NCBI GenBank assembly: GCA_000333855.2
Contig: CM007346.1
Coordinates: 506,218-570,217, forward strand
Source: Endotrypanum monterogeii
Taxonomy: Eukaryota > Euglenozoa > Kinetoplastea > Trypanosomatida > Trypanosomatidae
Length of the DNA: 64,000 bases
Direction of reading: 5' to 3'
The position numbers and the translations under genes were made by a program. The notes beneath the pieces are model-generated. The model saw only the letters and a list, made by a program, of their open reading frames with translations, searched no databases and had not been told where the DNA came from. Numbering within the stretch: the stretch's first letter is position 1; each line of letters begins with the position of its first letter. This document shows positions 9,944 to 19,787 of this stretch, in pieces.

Positions 9944-12046
9944 ATGGACCTAGCCCCGGACACAATCACGACCGAGGCGCAGCGCAGCACAGAACTTCTC
10001 TTGCTCGACTACTTGCGCAGCACGAACCCTCACATACACGCCTTGTGGTGCCGCCTCGCCAACCATGGCGCTACCTCGTCCTCCGTTGCCTCACCTACGT
10101 CGAGTGCGCATCACAGCCCTCGAGGCAGCGATCACGAAGGCGAACACCCGCCCTTCCATCCAGAGACCTCGACAAGAAGAGCACCATTTTTGTACATGGA
10201 ACCACGCCTTCATCGCGCTGCACACAGAAACTTTCTCGTGGAAAACATCAGCTCGCCGCCGGGGAGCTCTCCAAGTCTTTACCCATTGCGACCGTGGATC
10301 GTGTATTGGGCTTTGCAGGCTGCAGACGTTCTTAATGTCATGGAATGCGATGTCTTGTCCCGCACCCCACCGAGCGCCATTATCGCCTTCCTGCACAGCT
10401 GCTTGAGCGTCGATCACACGTGCCAAGCAGAGATGAACAACCGACTCTCAGCCTCCGCCCCGTGTGCCGGTAAAAAAATGACCGTGCAGGATGCCGACGC
10501 CACCGGCATTCCTCTGGGGAGCAATACACTACCACCACCACCAGCAGATGACATTACCTCGCATCCGGTAATAGGGTTTGCGGGAGGCTCCGCGCACCAG
10601 GAGCCACACGTTGCGTCCTCCTACGCTGCCTGTTGCGCCCTTGCCATGCTGAGCTGTTATGAGGACGGAATGTCTCTTAGACAACTTCCGCGTGCCTCCA
10701 TCAAGCGGTGGCTTCTTGCTCTACGGAATGAGGACGGCAGTTTTCGCGTGCACGGTGGCGGGGAAACCGACATCCGTGCCTCGTACTGTGTTGCAGTTAT
10801 TACAGTCCTCCTTGGCCTTGATGAGCCAACAACCTTCGACGGTGAGGCTGGCGTCCGCGAGTTTGTGTGCGATGTCCGCGACGTGCCAGTCTTAACACTG
10901 CAGACAGCTCGATTTGTCGCCGCGTGTCAGACTCACGAAGGCGGCTTCACATGCACACCGACTGCCTCCGAGGCACATGGGGCATACACGCAGTGCGGCC
11001 TGGCCGCCCTGCTTCTTATGAAGCAGCCACACATGGTGCATCAAGCATCGCTGCGTCGCTGGTTGGCTGCACGTCAGCTCAACTTCGAGGGTGGTTTCAA
11101 CGGGCGAACAAACAAACTCGTTGACTCGTGCTACTCGTATTGGGTGGGCGCCTCGCATGTTCTGCTGCGCGCAGTCGAGGCGTACGCAAAGTGTTTCGTC
11201 AAGAAAGCTACGAAACCGCTAGAAGAGGGCGAGCACATCAGGGCGAGCGAAGACGATGGTGACACTGGCAATGATGATGCTCTGTCGTCTGCGTGCTGTC
11301 TTCGAGCTCGGGAAGTACTGCTTCTGGATCACGCGCAGCTGCTTGATGTCACATCGATTCACGCGAGCGCCGAGGAAGTGTGGGATCGTGCCGAGGGTGA
11401 GCACCAGACGCGGTTGGATCTAGTTGATCGATTCCTCGCCGCTGACGATGCAGTTCTCCGGTGCGCTCAAGCAGAAAAAAATTCGAGCAATGACCTGTAC
11501 GAGAGTCTGCTGAAGAGCCAGCTCACCATCGAGAGTGGAAGTGCCAGCAGCTCTGAGATGGCTGAGAAAACCGTACAAGAAACCTTGAAGGTCTGGCGAG
11601 CGCAACAGGCGTTTCTTTACGATGACGTCGGTGACTTCTACTTCAATCAACGAAAACTGCAGGACTATGTACTGCGTTGTTGCCAAGATGCCGACATCGG
11701 GGGACTGATGGACAAGCCCGATACAGCGCACGACGCGTACCACACATGCTACTCGCTTTCGGGGATGAGCACAGCACAGAACCTCCAATACCTGACGCAT
11801 CGCACCGCAGCAGCGACTGCTTCCTCCCCTTCCACTTTCCTTGGACGCGCCTTCGCCCGCTCATACCTTCCAGCACACGAGGGCAGCGTCAGCAAGGAGG
11901 CTAGCTTCGGCGTAGTGTTGGGAATGCCAAGTGACTCGGCCTCTGCAGAGTCGATGGTGCTTCGATCAACAAGTCCGATCTTTAACATTCACCAATCGCG
12001 CGTGCTCTCTGCGCTGCGTTTGTGGGGAATAAAATCGTTCCTATAA
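9944..12046 (+). CDS. protein farnesyltransferase beta subunit
   Basis: 700 aa catalytic subunit that, with an alpha subunit, attaches farnesyl to CaaX-box cysteines of proteins such as small GTPases. The prenyltransferase alpha-alpha barrel repeats are visible at ~255-290 (EDGSF), ~328-360 (EGGF) and ~375-410 (FEGGFNGRTNKLVDSCYSYW). The zinc ligands of the family appear as D394 and C396 in that last motif and H600 in DAYHTCYSLSG. The protein is much longer than the ~437-aa mammalian subunit. Extra sequence lies at the N-terminus (~40-90), around 160-220, and as a large insertion between C396 and H600. Long FTase beta subunits are known in trypanosomatids, where the enzyme has been explored as a drug target. 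The start is the first ATG after the predicted splice acceptor. Confidence 0.95.
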   Translation: MDLAPDTITTEAQRSTELLLLDYLRSTNPHIHALWCRLANHGATSSSVASPTSSAHHSPRGSDHEGEHPPFHPETSTRRAPFLYMEPRLHRAAHRNFLVENISSPPGSSPSLYPLRPWIVYWALQAADVLNVMECDVLSRTPPSAIIAFLHSCLSVDHTCQAEMNNRLSASAPCAGKKMTVQDADATGIPLGSNTLPPPPADDITSHPVIGFAGGSAHQEPHVASSYAACCALAMLSCYEDGMSLRQLPRASIKRWLLALRNEDGSFRVHGGGETDIRASYCVAVITVLLGLDEPTTFDGEAGVREFVCDVRDVPVLTLQTARFVAACQTHEGGFTCTPTASEAHGAYTQCGLAALLLMKQPHMVHQASLRRWLAARQLNFEGGFNGRTNKLVDSCYSYWVGASHVLLRAVEAYAKCFVKKATKPLEEGEHIRASEDDGDTGNDDALSSACCLRAREVLLLDHAQLLDVTSIHASAEEVWDRAEGEHQTRLDLVDRFLAADDAVLRCAQAEKNSSNDLYESLLKSQLTIESGSASSSEMAEKTVQETLKVWRAQQAFLYDDVGDFYFNQRKLQDYVLRCCQDADIGGLMDKPDTAHDAYHTCYSLSGMSTAQNLQYLTHRTAAATASSPSTFLGRAFARSYLPAHEGSVSKEASFGVVLGMPSDSASAESMVLRSTSPIFNIHQSRVLSALRLWGIKSFL

Positions 12047-12386
12047 AGATGCGCGACAAAGCAACGGCCTGTGCGGTGTCGATGCGGGCGTGAATTCTAG
12101 TAGACACGTGTCTGCCAGATGGTGCGTGGGCACCAACGGGGGGGATATGATAATGCGGGAGAACACAAGCATCGTATTTCCCATACCGCCCTCCTATCTT
12201 CCCATTTTGAAGAGTGAATAAAAATAGAGATGGTTTTTTTTTTTTTTTGGTGTTCCACACACACATGCCTTCTAACTCCGTCTCAGTGTACGATTTCAAG
12301 TAGACAATACCGAAGCAAAACATGGCAAACTTCGGAATGTGGAAGAATGTCAAAAGCAGACGCTATCGATGAAAACACTTTTTTTT

Positions 12387-12421
12387 CCCTCTTCATACAC
12401 ACACACACACACACACACACG

Positions 12422-12459
<38 letters not shown>

Positions 12460-12486
12460 CGTGTGCGTGTGTGTGTATGAAGAGGG
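12387..12486. repeat. 100-nt imperfect palindrome around CA/TA/TG repeats
   Basis: The outer arms are a 14-nt perfect inverted repeat of CCCTCTTCATACAC. Inside lie CA-rich and TG-rich arms carrying GCAC/GTGC, around a central (TA)n. It lies about 340 nt after the farnesyltransferase beta stop, probably in its 3'UTR. Confidence 0.9.
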
Positions 12487-12820
12487 AGAGAGACTTATGA
12501 AACAGCATTGTTGTGACGAGGACTCTATATGCCGTCAACTGCGTAAACCGCGGCCACACGTGTGTGTGTATGTGCTTATCTTCAAAGAGTGGAAGGTGCG
12601 GTTTGACGGGGAGAGCAATGAAAGCCGCTGCTTACGTGTGCTTGTTATCACCGGCGTCGATTACCTTCTCCTCCTCGCACACCTAAACACCGAGAGACGT
12701 ACATGCAGATGGCCTCGAATCATCTATTTTTGTAAGTGTCGCTCGAAATTCTCTCGTGCGCGTCACAAATAAAAACAGGTGATTGTATGGTGCCTCGCTC
12801 TCGTATTCATTCGAAATCCT

Positions 12821-13078
12821 CCCTCTCCATCCCTCTCACACTTCATAAATGCCTCAGGTAGGGCTCGAGTCATGAAGGACCACGTATGCGGATCGTTAGG
12901 TCGTCGCTGGTGTCGTCTTGGAGCGGCCTGCAACTGTAGCAGTATCTCTTCTGGGGTTCTCAGTGCCAACTGATATTTTGTTATGGTGGGTGCGCGTCGC
13001 CGTATCGTGTGCGGACAGCCACTTTTTCTGACCACCATGTGGAATGGGGAAGGGAGAGGAAGAGCCAAAGGCAGGTCG
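12821..13078. repeat. dispersed 258-bp repeat, copy A
   Basis: Matches 26456-26713 over 258 bp with one difference that I could find (A at 13031, C at 26666). Flanking sequence is unrelated. Family not recognised. On the - strand an open frame runs through most of it in both copies, but nothing shows it is translated. Confidence 0.9.
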
Positions 13079-13567
13079 GGTGCGTGTAGCCTCTGTACTC
13101 TGTGTGATGGAATGATAGCCTTGGGGTTCCAAATGTTTTTTTTTCTGCTTCTTCAAAGCAAAAAGACTTTTCTCTTGCCCACATTTTTTTTTTTCGCAGT
13201 ATACTTTTTTTTTTTTGTACCCTTCTTGGGAGGGGGGAAGCGGGAAACGGGAAACGCGGTTGGCTGTTGCTAGGCCCATTACCTCGTTGACCTTAATACG
13301 CACACATACACAAACGCACAGACTTTTTATTTTAAACAAAAAAAAAGACCGAGAGAACGCATACACTAAAAGTGTGCACTATTTTCAAAAAAAAAAACAG
13401 TCGCACCGTATCAGAGGTGAGTGGTGGTCAACGAGTACGCTGTAACCAAACTAGGCAAGAGCTGCGTGATCCACATAAGCAACACCCTGCACAATACCCG
13501 GCACAACCCCTCACAGACAGACAGACACATACAAGGGGGAGAAAGACTCGCTCTGTGTAGCTATCGA

Positions 13568-16500
13568 ATGGCAGACTCTATCCCCCCCTACAAGGGAGGG
13601 GAGAAGGCGCTTTTCCCCTCCTCTACCTCGACGCCCGGGAAGGTGGAGGTAGCTGGCAAGTCGCTGCCATCGGCACCACCCATGAGAACGGTCGGCTGCA
13701 CGACGCCCACCTCTCTTTCCAGTGATGCCGTCACGCGCATTAATACCATCATAGCTGACGACATACGCCAGCTGAGTCGCGAGGACATCAATGTGAAGCG
13801 TTGGCTCAACGCGACTCTCGCGCACGTGTTGGAGACCGCGAAAGACGGGTCGCTTACTAGCGCCGCCCCAGGCGGCACACCCTCGACCGTACCTGCGACA
13901 CCGGCCTCGAGTCGTAAGCCCCTGCAACTAGAAGAACATCTGGTGCAGCATCTGCACGCCCGTGTGCAGACCCACAGTCAGGAGCTCAGTGCCGGCATCG
14001 AGGATCTCATCTCCTCCACCCTTGTGCGGCTTCCACGATCGACAATGGAACTGACGCGCATGGCGACAGAAGCTGCAGAGCTGACGGAACAGCTGCAGCA
14101 CATCCAAGGTGTAATCCACCCAACGCTAGCCGCCGGCAGTGAAGCGTATGTAACCGATCTACAGATGCGCAAAACATCAGAGGAGAAACTGCAGAAGTGC
14201 CAACGATATCTGGAGACGGCCACACGGATGCAGGAAAACATTCGAAATCTTCAGTATCTTATTGAGCACCGCGAATTGATGAACACGAAAAAAAAAACCG
14301 GCAGCGAAGGTTGCATATCCCTAGAAAAGACAAACGGCAGCTCCAGTCCCCGCACCAACGGTGCCAACTCCACGGATTTCACATTCCCGTCGAGCATGGA
14401 AACGACGCGACAACGCGACTTGGACGAAGTTGCTGGGATTGTTCGCCAAACTCGCGAAGACCTCAAGGAAATCACTACGGTCGACGACACCTTTGGACAA
14501 CAGTTCAAGACCCAGCTGGAGCAGTTCGAGCAGTACATCGAGAACGCTTTGGAGGAAGAGTGTGTGACTTGTCTGCTAACCCATCACCTGGAGCGCGCTA
14601 CTCGCCTCATGACGACCCTGTACAATATAGGACGTGTCGACGCCGTTCTGATGCGCTACGGGGAGCAAGCTGCGATGCACATGATAATAAAGCAAGAGGA
14701 AAAGCTGCGCGCTTGTGTTGCTGGCGGCGGTGCTGGCATCGGCAAGGATAAGAGGGCTGCCGCCGCGGTGGCGGAGCTACTACGCCGCGAGATCATCCCG
14801 GAGAACAACGCTCTTGTGTCTCGTGAGTTATTGTTTTTGTCTAGCCTTGTACAGGGTACGCTAGACGAGAGCCGACCCGTGTTGCAGCCCCATTCCGACG
14901 CTGCAGGGACCAACGGACTAGGCCAAGGCACAGCAACCCCTACACTAGGCACTCTCACGGTGGCCTCAAAGTCTTCCGCAGCACCAACATCAACTGCGTC
15001 AGCACCAGCCGAGGGGGCGAGTGGAAGTGGCCACGTCGCCACCGCGGATGATCCCCGCGCTGCGCAGGCACTTGAAGTGATATCCGTCATTCTTCATCGG
15101 CTGTATGAGCCGGTGCAATCCACGTTGCAGCCACTGCTCACAGCGCGATCTGACACAACAAGCGCCGATTTCGCGGCGTGCATCTCGATCATTCAGCTGA
15201 TCAATATATCAGCCAGTGTGCAAGCAACTACACCGGATGGGGCAGAAGCAGCAGGACTGTCGACGGGCAGCACAGGGGCTTCGCCGACGCGAGTGACGGG
15301 GAAGGACCTGTTGGAAAAACTTGCGCGCGAGGTGACCCGCCGGGCCCTCGGCCTCTTCACCGGGCTTTTCCATGAGGAGCGCGTGCTGGAGCGATACGTG
15401 GAGCTTGTCTGTATGCCGGTGAACAGGTTCTGCGAGCAGCCGCTGTCGAGCATACTCTCAGCGGACCGCAGCTCCTCATCTGGCGACAGACACGACGAGA
15501 ATGGCCTGGTGAGCGTGCTGACTCAAGCGATTCAGGAAGTGCTGGTCTACGCGCCGGAGAAAATCACTACGCAGTGCACGACCGCCTGGCATGCATCGCT
15601 TTCAAAAATGTTTGCCCAGCTGCAACCAACCTCCAGCACACCGCAGCACAGACTGCTGCAGAACTTGTACATCTACAAGCACAGGATGCTTCCGCTCCTC
15701 GTGAAAGCGCAACAAAGCGTTGAAGACTGGTTGTCGACAGGGACGATGAACGAGCGCTACCCGACGAGCGCTGGTTTGCTTTGCGCCGACCTACGGACGC
15801 GTGTTTGGACCGCGCTGAAGAACGAAATCGAGATCGCACAAGATTCCCTCCAGGTGAACCTACTGAACAGCATCACGAGACCCATCCTCGCCTCACTGAC
15901 AACCTACACATCTCTGCATTGTTGGGGTAACGCGGTAGCCATGGACGAAGGAGGCTCACGCCCTACCTCTGTCGCGACCAATACATCGAAGCCTCTGAGC
16001 ACCTACACGCAAGGGCAAGTCGCCCCAAGCAACGTTGTGCGGAACATCGGAGAGATGCTGATGGAGCTCCCTCTAACGTTGGAGACCCTCGGCTCCAGTG
16101 CTGTGGCGGAAAGTCATCGAAACACCCAAGGCACCGGTGACATTGGAGATGCTGTCCGTGATACAGACACCGCCGAAGGTGTGCGTGCGTTGATTGATGA
16201 ATACGCAGAGGAATGGTTGGAGACGGTGGTGTGCACTGTGGTGAACACATTTATACACCAAAAAATACTGCCGCTGCAGATCGGACCGTTTGAGCCGGTA
16301 CTGCCGTCACAGGAACAGCAGCAAGCCCAGCGGGGAAAACCAAACGCAAGTGAAGCGGTACAACGACCCTACACCGCAGCTCTGGAGCAGTTAACAACTG
16401 ATCTCGACTATGTGCGCAACATACTTTCCGCCGTCAACGAGGAGTCGCTGGAGACGGTGGAGGAGGTGCTGCGGGCCGTGCAAGCGCTGCCGGCTGCCTC

Positions 16501-16603
16501 CATCTCCGGGGCCTTCGTCGTGGGCGATGTCATTCACACAAGAGCGGCGGTCGGCAGCATAACAGACGGATGTGCAGAAGACCAAGGGCAGCAACAGCCG
16601 TAG
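13568..16603 (+). CDS. COG7: conserved oligomeric Golgi complex subunit 7
   Basis: 1011 aa. COG7 is a lobe B subunit of the COG tether, which captures retrograde intra-Golgi vesicles. Three blocks match the animal COG7 pattern as I recall it. These are an N-terminal FDVKEWIN-like block (DINVKRWLNATL, 73-84), a late block NIGEMLMELPLTLE resembling human NIGQYIMSLPLNLE, and the C-terminal pair EEWLETVV and LTTDLDYVRNILSAV, resembling ADNWLGSI and LATDIDYLINVMDAL. Helical, coiled-coil-like sequence fills ~120-250 and ~270-330. Low-complexity Ala/Thr/Ser insertions make it longer than the ~770-aa human protein. The ATG at 13568 is the first after the T-rich tract at ~13186-13224, so the leader may be up to ~335 nt. 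The frame is open for another 49 codons upstream but without an ATG. Confidence 0.88.
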   Translation: MADSIPPYKGGEKALFPSSTSTPGKVEVAGKSLPSAPPMRTVGCTTPTSLSSDAVTRINTIIADDIRQLSREDINVKRWLNATLAHVLETAKDGSLTSAAPGGTPSTVPATPASSRKPLQLEEHLVQHLHARVQTHSQELSAGIEDLISSTLVRLPRSTMELTRMATEAAELTEQLQHIQGVIHPTLAAGSEAYVTDLQMRKTSEEKLQKCQRYLETATRMQENIRNLQYLIEHRELMNTKKKTGSEGCISLEKTNGSSSPRTNGANSTDFTFPSSMETTRQRDLDEVAGIVRQTREDLKEITTVDDTFGQQFKTQLEQFEQYIENALEEECVTCLLTHHLERATRLMTTLYNIGRVDAVLMRYGEQAAMHMIIKQEEKLRACVAGGGAGIGKDKRAAAAVAELLRREIIPENNALVSRELLFLSSLVQGTLDESRPVLQPHSDAAGTNGLGQGTATPTLGTLTVASKSSAAPTSTASAPAEGASGSGHVATADDPRAAQALEVISVILHRLYEPVQSTLQPLLTARSDTTSADFAACISIIQLINISASVQATTPDGAEAAGLSTGSTGASPTRVTGKDLLEKLAREVTRRALGLFTGLFHEERVLERYVELVCMPVNRFCEQPLSSILSADRSSSSGDRHDENGLVSVLTQAIQEVLVYAPEKITTQCTTAWHASLSKMFAQLQPTSSTPQHRLLQNLYIYKHRMLPLLVKAQQSVEDWLSTGTMNERYPTSAGLLCADLRTRVWTALKNEIEIAQDSLQVNLLNSITRPILASLTTYTSLHCWGNAVAMDEGGSRPTSVATNTSKPLSTYTQGQVAPSNVVRNIGEMLMELPLTLETLGSSAVAESHRNTQGTGDIGDAVRDTDTAEGVRALIDEYAEEWLETVVCTVVNTFIHQKILPLQIGPFEPVLPSQEQQQAQRGKPNASEAVQRPYTAALEQLTTDLDYVRNILSAVNEESLETVEEVLRAVQALPAASISGAFVVGDVIHTRAAVGSITDGCAEDQGQQQP

Positions 16604-17123
16604 AAGTCCCTAATGCGCATCTCGTCCAAAATTGTGCTTCGCGTGTATGAAGTAGCAGGTGTGGTCGCGCGGATAGAAGGGGGAAAAAAAGGCGAGTGAC
16701 AGAAAGCGCTGACACGATACCCACACACACCCATGTGTCTTTCGGTAAAGGCCAAGCATTATCGAGAAATGTTTGACGGGAGAGGAAGAGACGGTGGTAG
16801 AGGTGGGAGACTCGTCGTGTGTAATAGACAAGTTTCTGTGGACATGGTGTTGGTATGTGCACTGTCCGCGCTCCTGGTCTGTTCTCGTTTTGGGGGGAAG
16901 AAAGGAAAGGAGGCGGAACTGAAGCGTGGGCGACAGGAAACTTCTTTATATCGTGTGTGTGTGTGTGTGTGATGAGAAATGCTCAACGATAATCGATGTG
17001 GATTTTCTCTTCATCTTGTCGATCTTCTCGTACATGACCGCACGTTATCGAAAAAGCGAAATAAATCACTTCTTGGGGGCCTTGTCAGCATAATCACACT
17101 CACTGGCATACATAACCCTCCCC

Positions 17124-17159
<36 letters not shown>

Positions 17160-17393
17160 CAGCGCGACGCGCAATATCCAGACCCATCCTAGTCCCCAGG
17201 ATCCTGGCGTATATAAAGAGGGGAAAATTTTAGTTTCTGGGAAGGTGCAGGCAACACTTGTGTAGGCTGCGTTACATACTCGATGAGGGAATTTGGATGG
17301 GAGATGGGGCGTAACGCTTCTCGATATTTGCGCCACCCCTCTCAGATTAGCCCCACTTGACTGTACCTGGACTTGGTATTCCTGCAAAACACA

Positions 17394-17435
17394 CACCCAC
17401 CCACATGCATTCATATGTATGCATGTGGGTGGGTG
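17394..17435. repeat. 42-nt inverted repeat (stable hairpin)
   Basis: Arms ACCCACCCACATGCAT and ATGCATGTGGGTGGGT pair over 16 bp plus one outer C-G pair. The centre is T-CATATG-T, so only one internal T-T mismatch interrupts the palindrome. It is too regular to be a plain microsatellite. Confidence 0.93.
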
Positions 17436-17802
17436 GATGGGGTTGGAGGAGGGGGGTGCGTATTATACGGATAGTGCGCCTGCCGTCGAAGCCCCACAAA
17501 ATAGGCCGTGTGTGTTGTGCACTTCTCGTCATATTTACTACCCGCGAAAGAGAGAAGAAAAAGTGCGGGCTTCTCTGCTACCTATGCTCGCCATGCAGAC
17601 ACACATGTACAGCTCCAACAAAAAAAAAAAAAAACTTCCGCTCTCATCTGTCCCTGCGTCCCCGCACTCATCTCTAAATATATATTTATTTATTTATGTT
17701 TGTGTGTGTACGTATGACTGTGGTGTTTCCTTTTTTTTCCTGGGCAGGGTGCTTCTGCTGTCGCTTGGAGAAGACTGGTTGGTGCAGAGGGAAGTGGTTG
17801 AA

Positions 17803-17835
17803 GTATCTTTTTAATATTTTTTTCCCTCTGCCCAG
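17803..17835 (+). promoter_or_regulatory. trans-splice acceptor for the gene at 17928
   Basis: A T/C-rich tract ends in CCCAG with AG at 17834-17835. No ATG lies between it and 17928, giving a leader of about 92 nt. A second weaker AG at 17916-17917 would leave 10 nt. Confidence 0.65.
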
Positions 17836-17927
17836 TTCGCTGACGGCTCGAACTAAGGTAAAAAGGTGGTGAAAGAATTTAATCATAGTCAAGGCCAGTC
17901 TGCGGTTGTTTGTGCAGGTGGCTACCA

Positions 17928-19787
17928 ATGAAGCACCCTGCCCTATTAGGCGCTGTGCCGCCTCGACGCAGCACCCCGCTGACACGATCACGCCAACTAA
18001 TCACCTGTCCTGCGTCTTTCTTGCTCGTGATAGTCGTGACATGCCTCGCTACGGTGCTGTCCGTTGCCGTGGATGAAGATCACCTCCTCACTCACGTCAC
18101 CTTCACCAGCTGCAATCGCCAGAGTAGCGATCAATCCTTCTGGATGGAGAGCATCGCCCCGGTCATTGCGGCGCAGTGCAAGAAGGGCGGGGTGGGCGAA
18201 AGCGAAAGGCCCCACACCGATCTTCTTCTTTGGATCGGCAACTCAGTCTACGCAGACGTTGATGAGGCTGGAGTTGCCGTCGGTGTCGCGCGCCCCACGG
18301 ACAGTATTGAACAAGAATATAAGCAGCTCACCGAAAATCTGCACTATCGTAAATTTGTAGATAAAATCGTTCTTGAGAGAAACGGACGTGTGAGTGGCAT
18401 CTGGGACGACCGTGACCTCGGCCAGCGCGGCGCCGACAGCACTCTCACTCAGTCGGAAGCCATACGGCGCGTATACCTCACACAGATTTGGGAGGGATAC
18501 CCACTCGCAGTAAAAGACGTCATTGGTGATGGCACACCCGGAGCTCTGTATTCGTTCATCGGCATTCCTGCCCCCGCAGGCACGCCACTGGCGGCACACT
18601 TTGTCCACAGTGTGTGTACAATCACACTGGACGTACGGACGCAGCGGACAGCACCGCCAAACTTGGTGGATGCACTCCTGAACGCGAAGCTGGCCCAAGT
18701 CCCTGGCGTGCGTGCACGGGTAATGGAAGCAGATCTACTTGGGCGACGGCAATGGGCGTGGCTGGAGCGCACCTTGGCCACGTACTTGGCGCAAACTGCG
18801 AGCAGCCCCGGAGACGCGGCAGGTCGTGCACACTGCGCCGTCACGATCATCGCATCGCCGTGGCAGGTTCTTCTGAACGACAACAAACCCTTCGAGGGCT
18901 GGGACCTCTACCCGGCCTCACGGAGTCGTCTGCTTTTTCTGCTGAGGAAATACAAGGTCGAACGATTCGTTTTCTTGTCTGGGCACGCGGAACTCGGCGA
19001 GGTGGGAGTGATGCGACGGATACCCAAAAGAGTCCCTCACAGAGATAGTCCTACGATAAAGTCCCTCACAAACAGCACTCCGATCGATCTAGCAACCCGT
19101 GAGGCAGCGAAGCTGCTGCCACCGCTGAGCTCCAGCCTTGTGGAAGTCACAAGTAGCGGTCTCACTCACACAGTGCGAGACGCTCCCTTGGTCGGGTGGC
19201 TGGCGCGTTGGTTCATCACCCCAGGGGCAGGTGAACGTAGCGAACAAGAAAACGATCCCGTCAAGCGGCATCTCTCGCTGACGCGCACAACAACGATGGA
19301 GCGGCAGTTCGGCACCCTGCAAGTGATTGGAGACCGAGCGGCTTCGACGACCGGCGCCGGCGCAGCCATTGTCTCACTTGAGGAGGTTCTTGCGCGGACC
19401 AGAGTGCTTATAACACTTCACAGCGTTCAACGGGCCGGCGCACCGCTGGTGACGCTCGAACGCGCATTGAAGAACCTACCGTCCTATGCAGTGGATACGC
19501 ACGAGGAGGAAGATGGAGTGGAGAATGGCGACAACGCTGCTCACCCACCCACCTTCAGTGTGTACAACTCCCCTGACGACTATCCATGGCTGAAGCGGCG
19601 TGTGTTGGAACGCCAGTGTGCGGAAGTGCCGTGTGTCAGCGGAAAACATTTTATGCTGCTAAGGGTAGTAGCGAACCTGATGGTTGCCTTTATCGTTATG
19701 GGGGTGCTCATCGCTTTCTTTTACCTTTATCAGCTAAAATACCCCGACGTGTACGAGGAAAATCGTAGCAAGCTGAAAGAAGAGTGA
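17928..19787 (+). CDS. membrane-anchored PhoD-like protein with altered metal-site motifs
   Basis: 619 aa. A hydrophobic segment at ~31-48 looks like a signal anchor, and a second at ~577-600 precedes a short charged tail. Between them the layout follows PhoD-like metallophosphatases. SCNRQ is at 61-65, GNSVYAD at 104-110 stands where the family has GDxxYAD, and WDDRDLG at 159-165 replaces WDDHDYG. RRQWAWLE is at 273-280, and LSGHAELGE at 350-358 stands where the family has LSGDRHFAE. TSSGLTH occurs later. Asp, His and Asp/Arg residues used for metal binding or catalysis are therefore changed or missing at three motifs. Activity may be lost or altered. Location is probably the secretory pathway or cell surface. 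Family assignment is by motif order only. Confidence 0.72.
   Translation: MKHPALLGAVPPRRSTPLTRSRQLITCPASFLLVIVVTCLATVLSVAVDEDHLLTHVTFTSCNRQSSDQSFWMESIAPVIAAQCKKGGVGESERPHTDLLLWIGNSVYADVDEAGVAVGVARPTDSIEQEYKQLTENLHYRKFVDKIVLERNGRVSGIWDDRDLGQRGADSTLTQSEAIRRVYLTQIWEGYPLAVKDVIGDGTPGALYSFIGIPAPAGTPLAAHFVHSVCTITLDVRTQRTAPPNLVDALLNAKLAQVPGVRARVMEADLLGRRQWAWLERTLATYLAQTASSPGDAAGRAHCAVTIIASPWQVLLNDNKPFEGWDLYPASRSRLLFLLRKYKVERFVFLSGHAELGEVGVMRRIPKRVPHRDSPTIKSLTNSTPIDLATREAAKLLPPLSSSLVEVTSSGLTHTVRDAPLVGWLARWFITPGAGERSEQENDPVKRHLSLTRTTTMERQFGTLQVIGDRAASTTGAGAAIVSLEEVLARTRVLITLHSVQRAGAPLVTLERALKNLPSYAVDTHEEEDGVENGDNAAHPPTFSVYNSPDDYPWLKRRVLERQCAEVPCVSGKHFMLLRVVANLMVAFIVMGVLIAFFYLYQLKYPDVYEENRSKLKEE

Larger units (their letters stand above)
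12047..13567. other. non-coding spacer with palindrome and dispersed repeat
   Basis: 1.5 kb holding a 100-nt imperfect palindrome (12387-12486), copy A of a 258-bp dispersed repeat (12821-13078) and poly-T/poly-A runs. A T-rich tract at about 13186-13224 could drive trans-splicing of the COG7 gene. No ATG occurs between about 13233 and 13568. Confidence 0.65.
16604..17927. other. non-coding spacer with strong hairpin
   Basis: 1.3 kb. Contains a GT run (16957-16972), CT then TA repeats (17124-17159), a 42-nt near-perfect inverted repeat (17394-17435), a poly-A run near 17620 and a TA/TTTA run (17676-17698). It ends with a T/C tract and AG at 17834-17835 for the next gene. No gene supported. 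Confidence 0.65.

Noticed and set aside
12763..13068. 101-codon - strand frame inside the 258-bp repeat (also at 26446-26703)
   Set aside because: Open in both copies, but the copies are nearly identical, so this is not independent evidence. No domain, opposite to the transcription direction, no splice signal. Kept as a repeat only.
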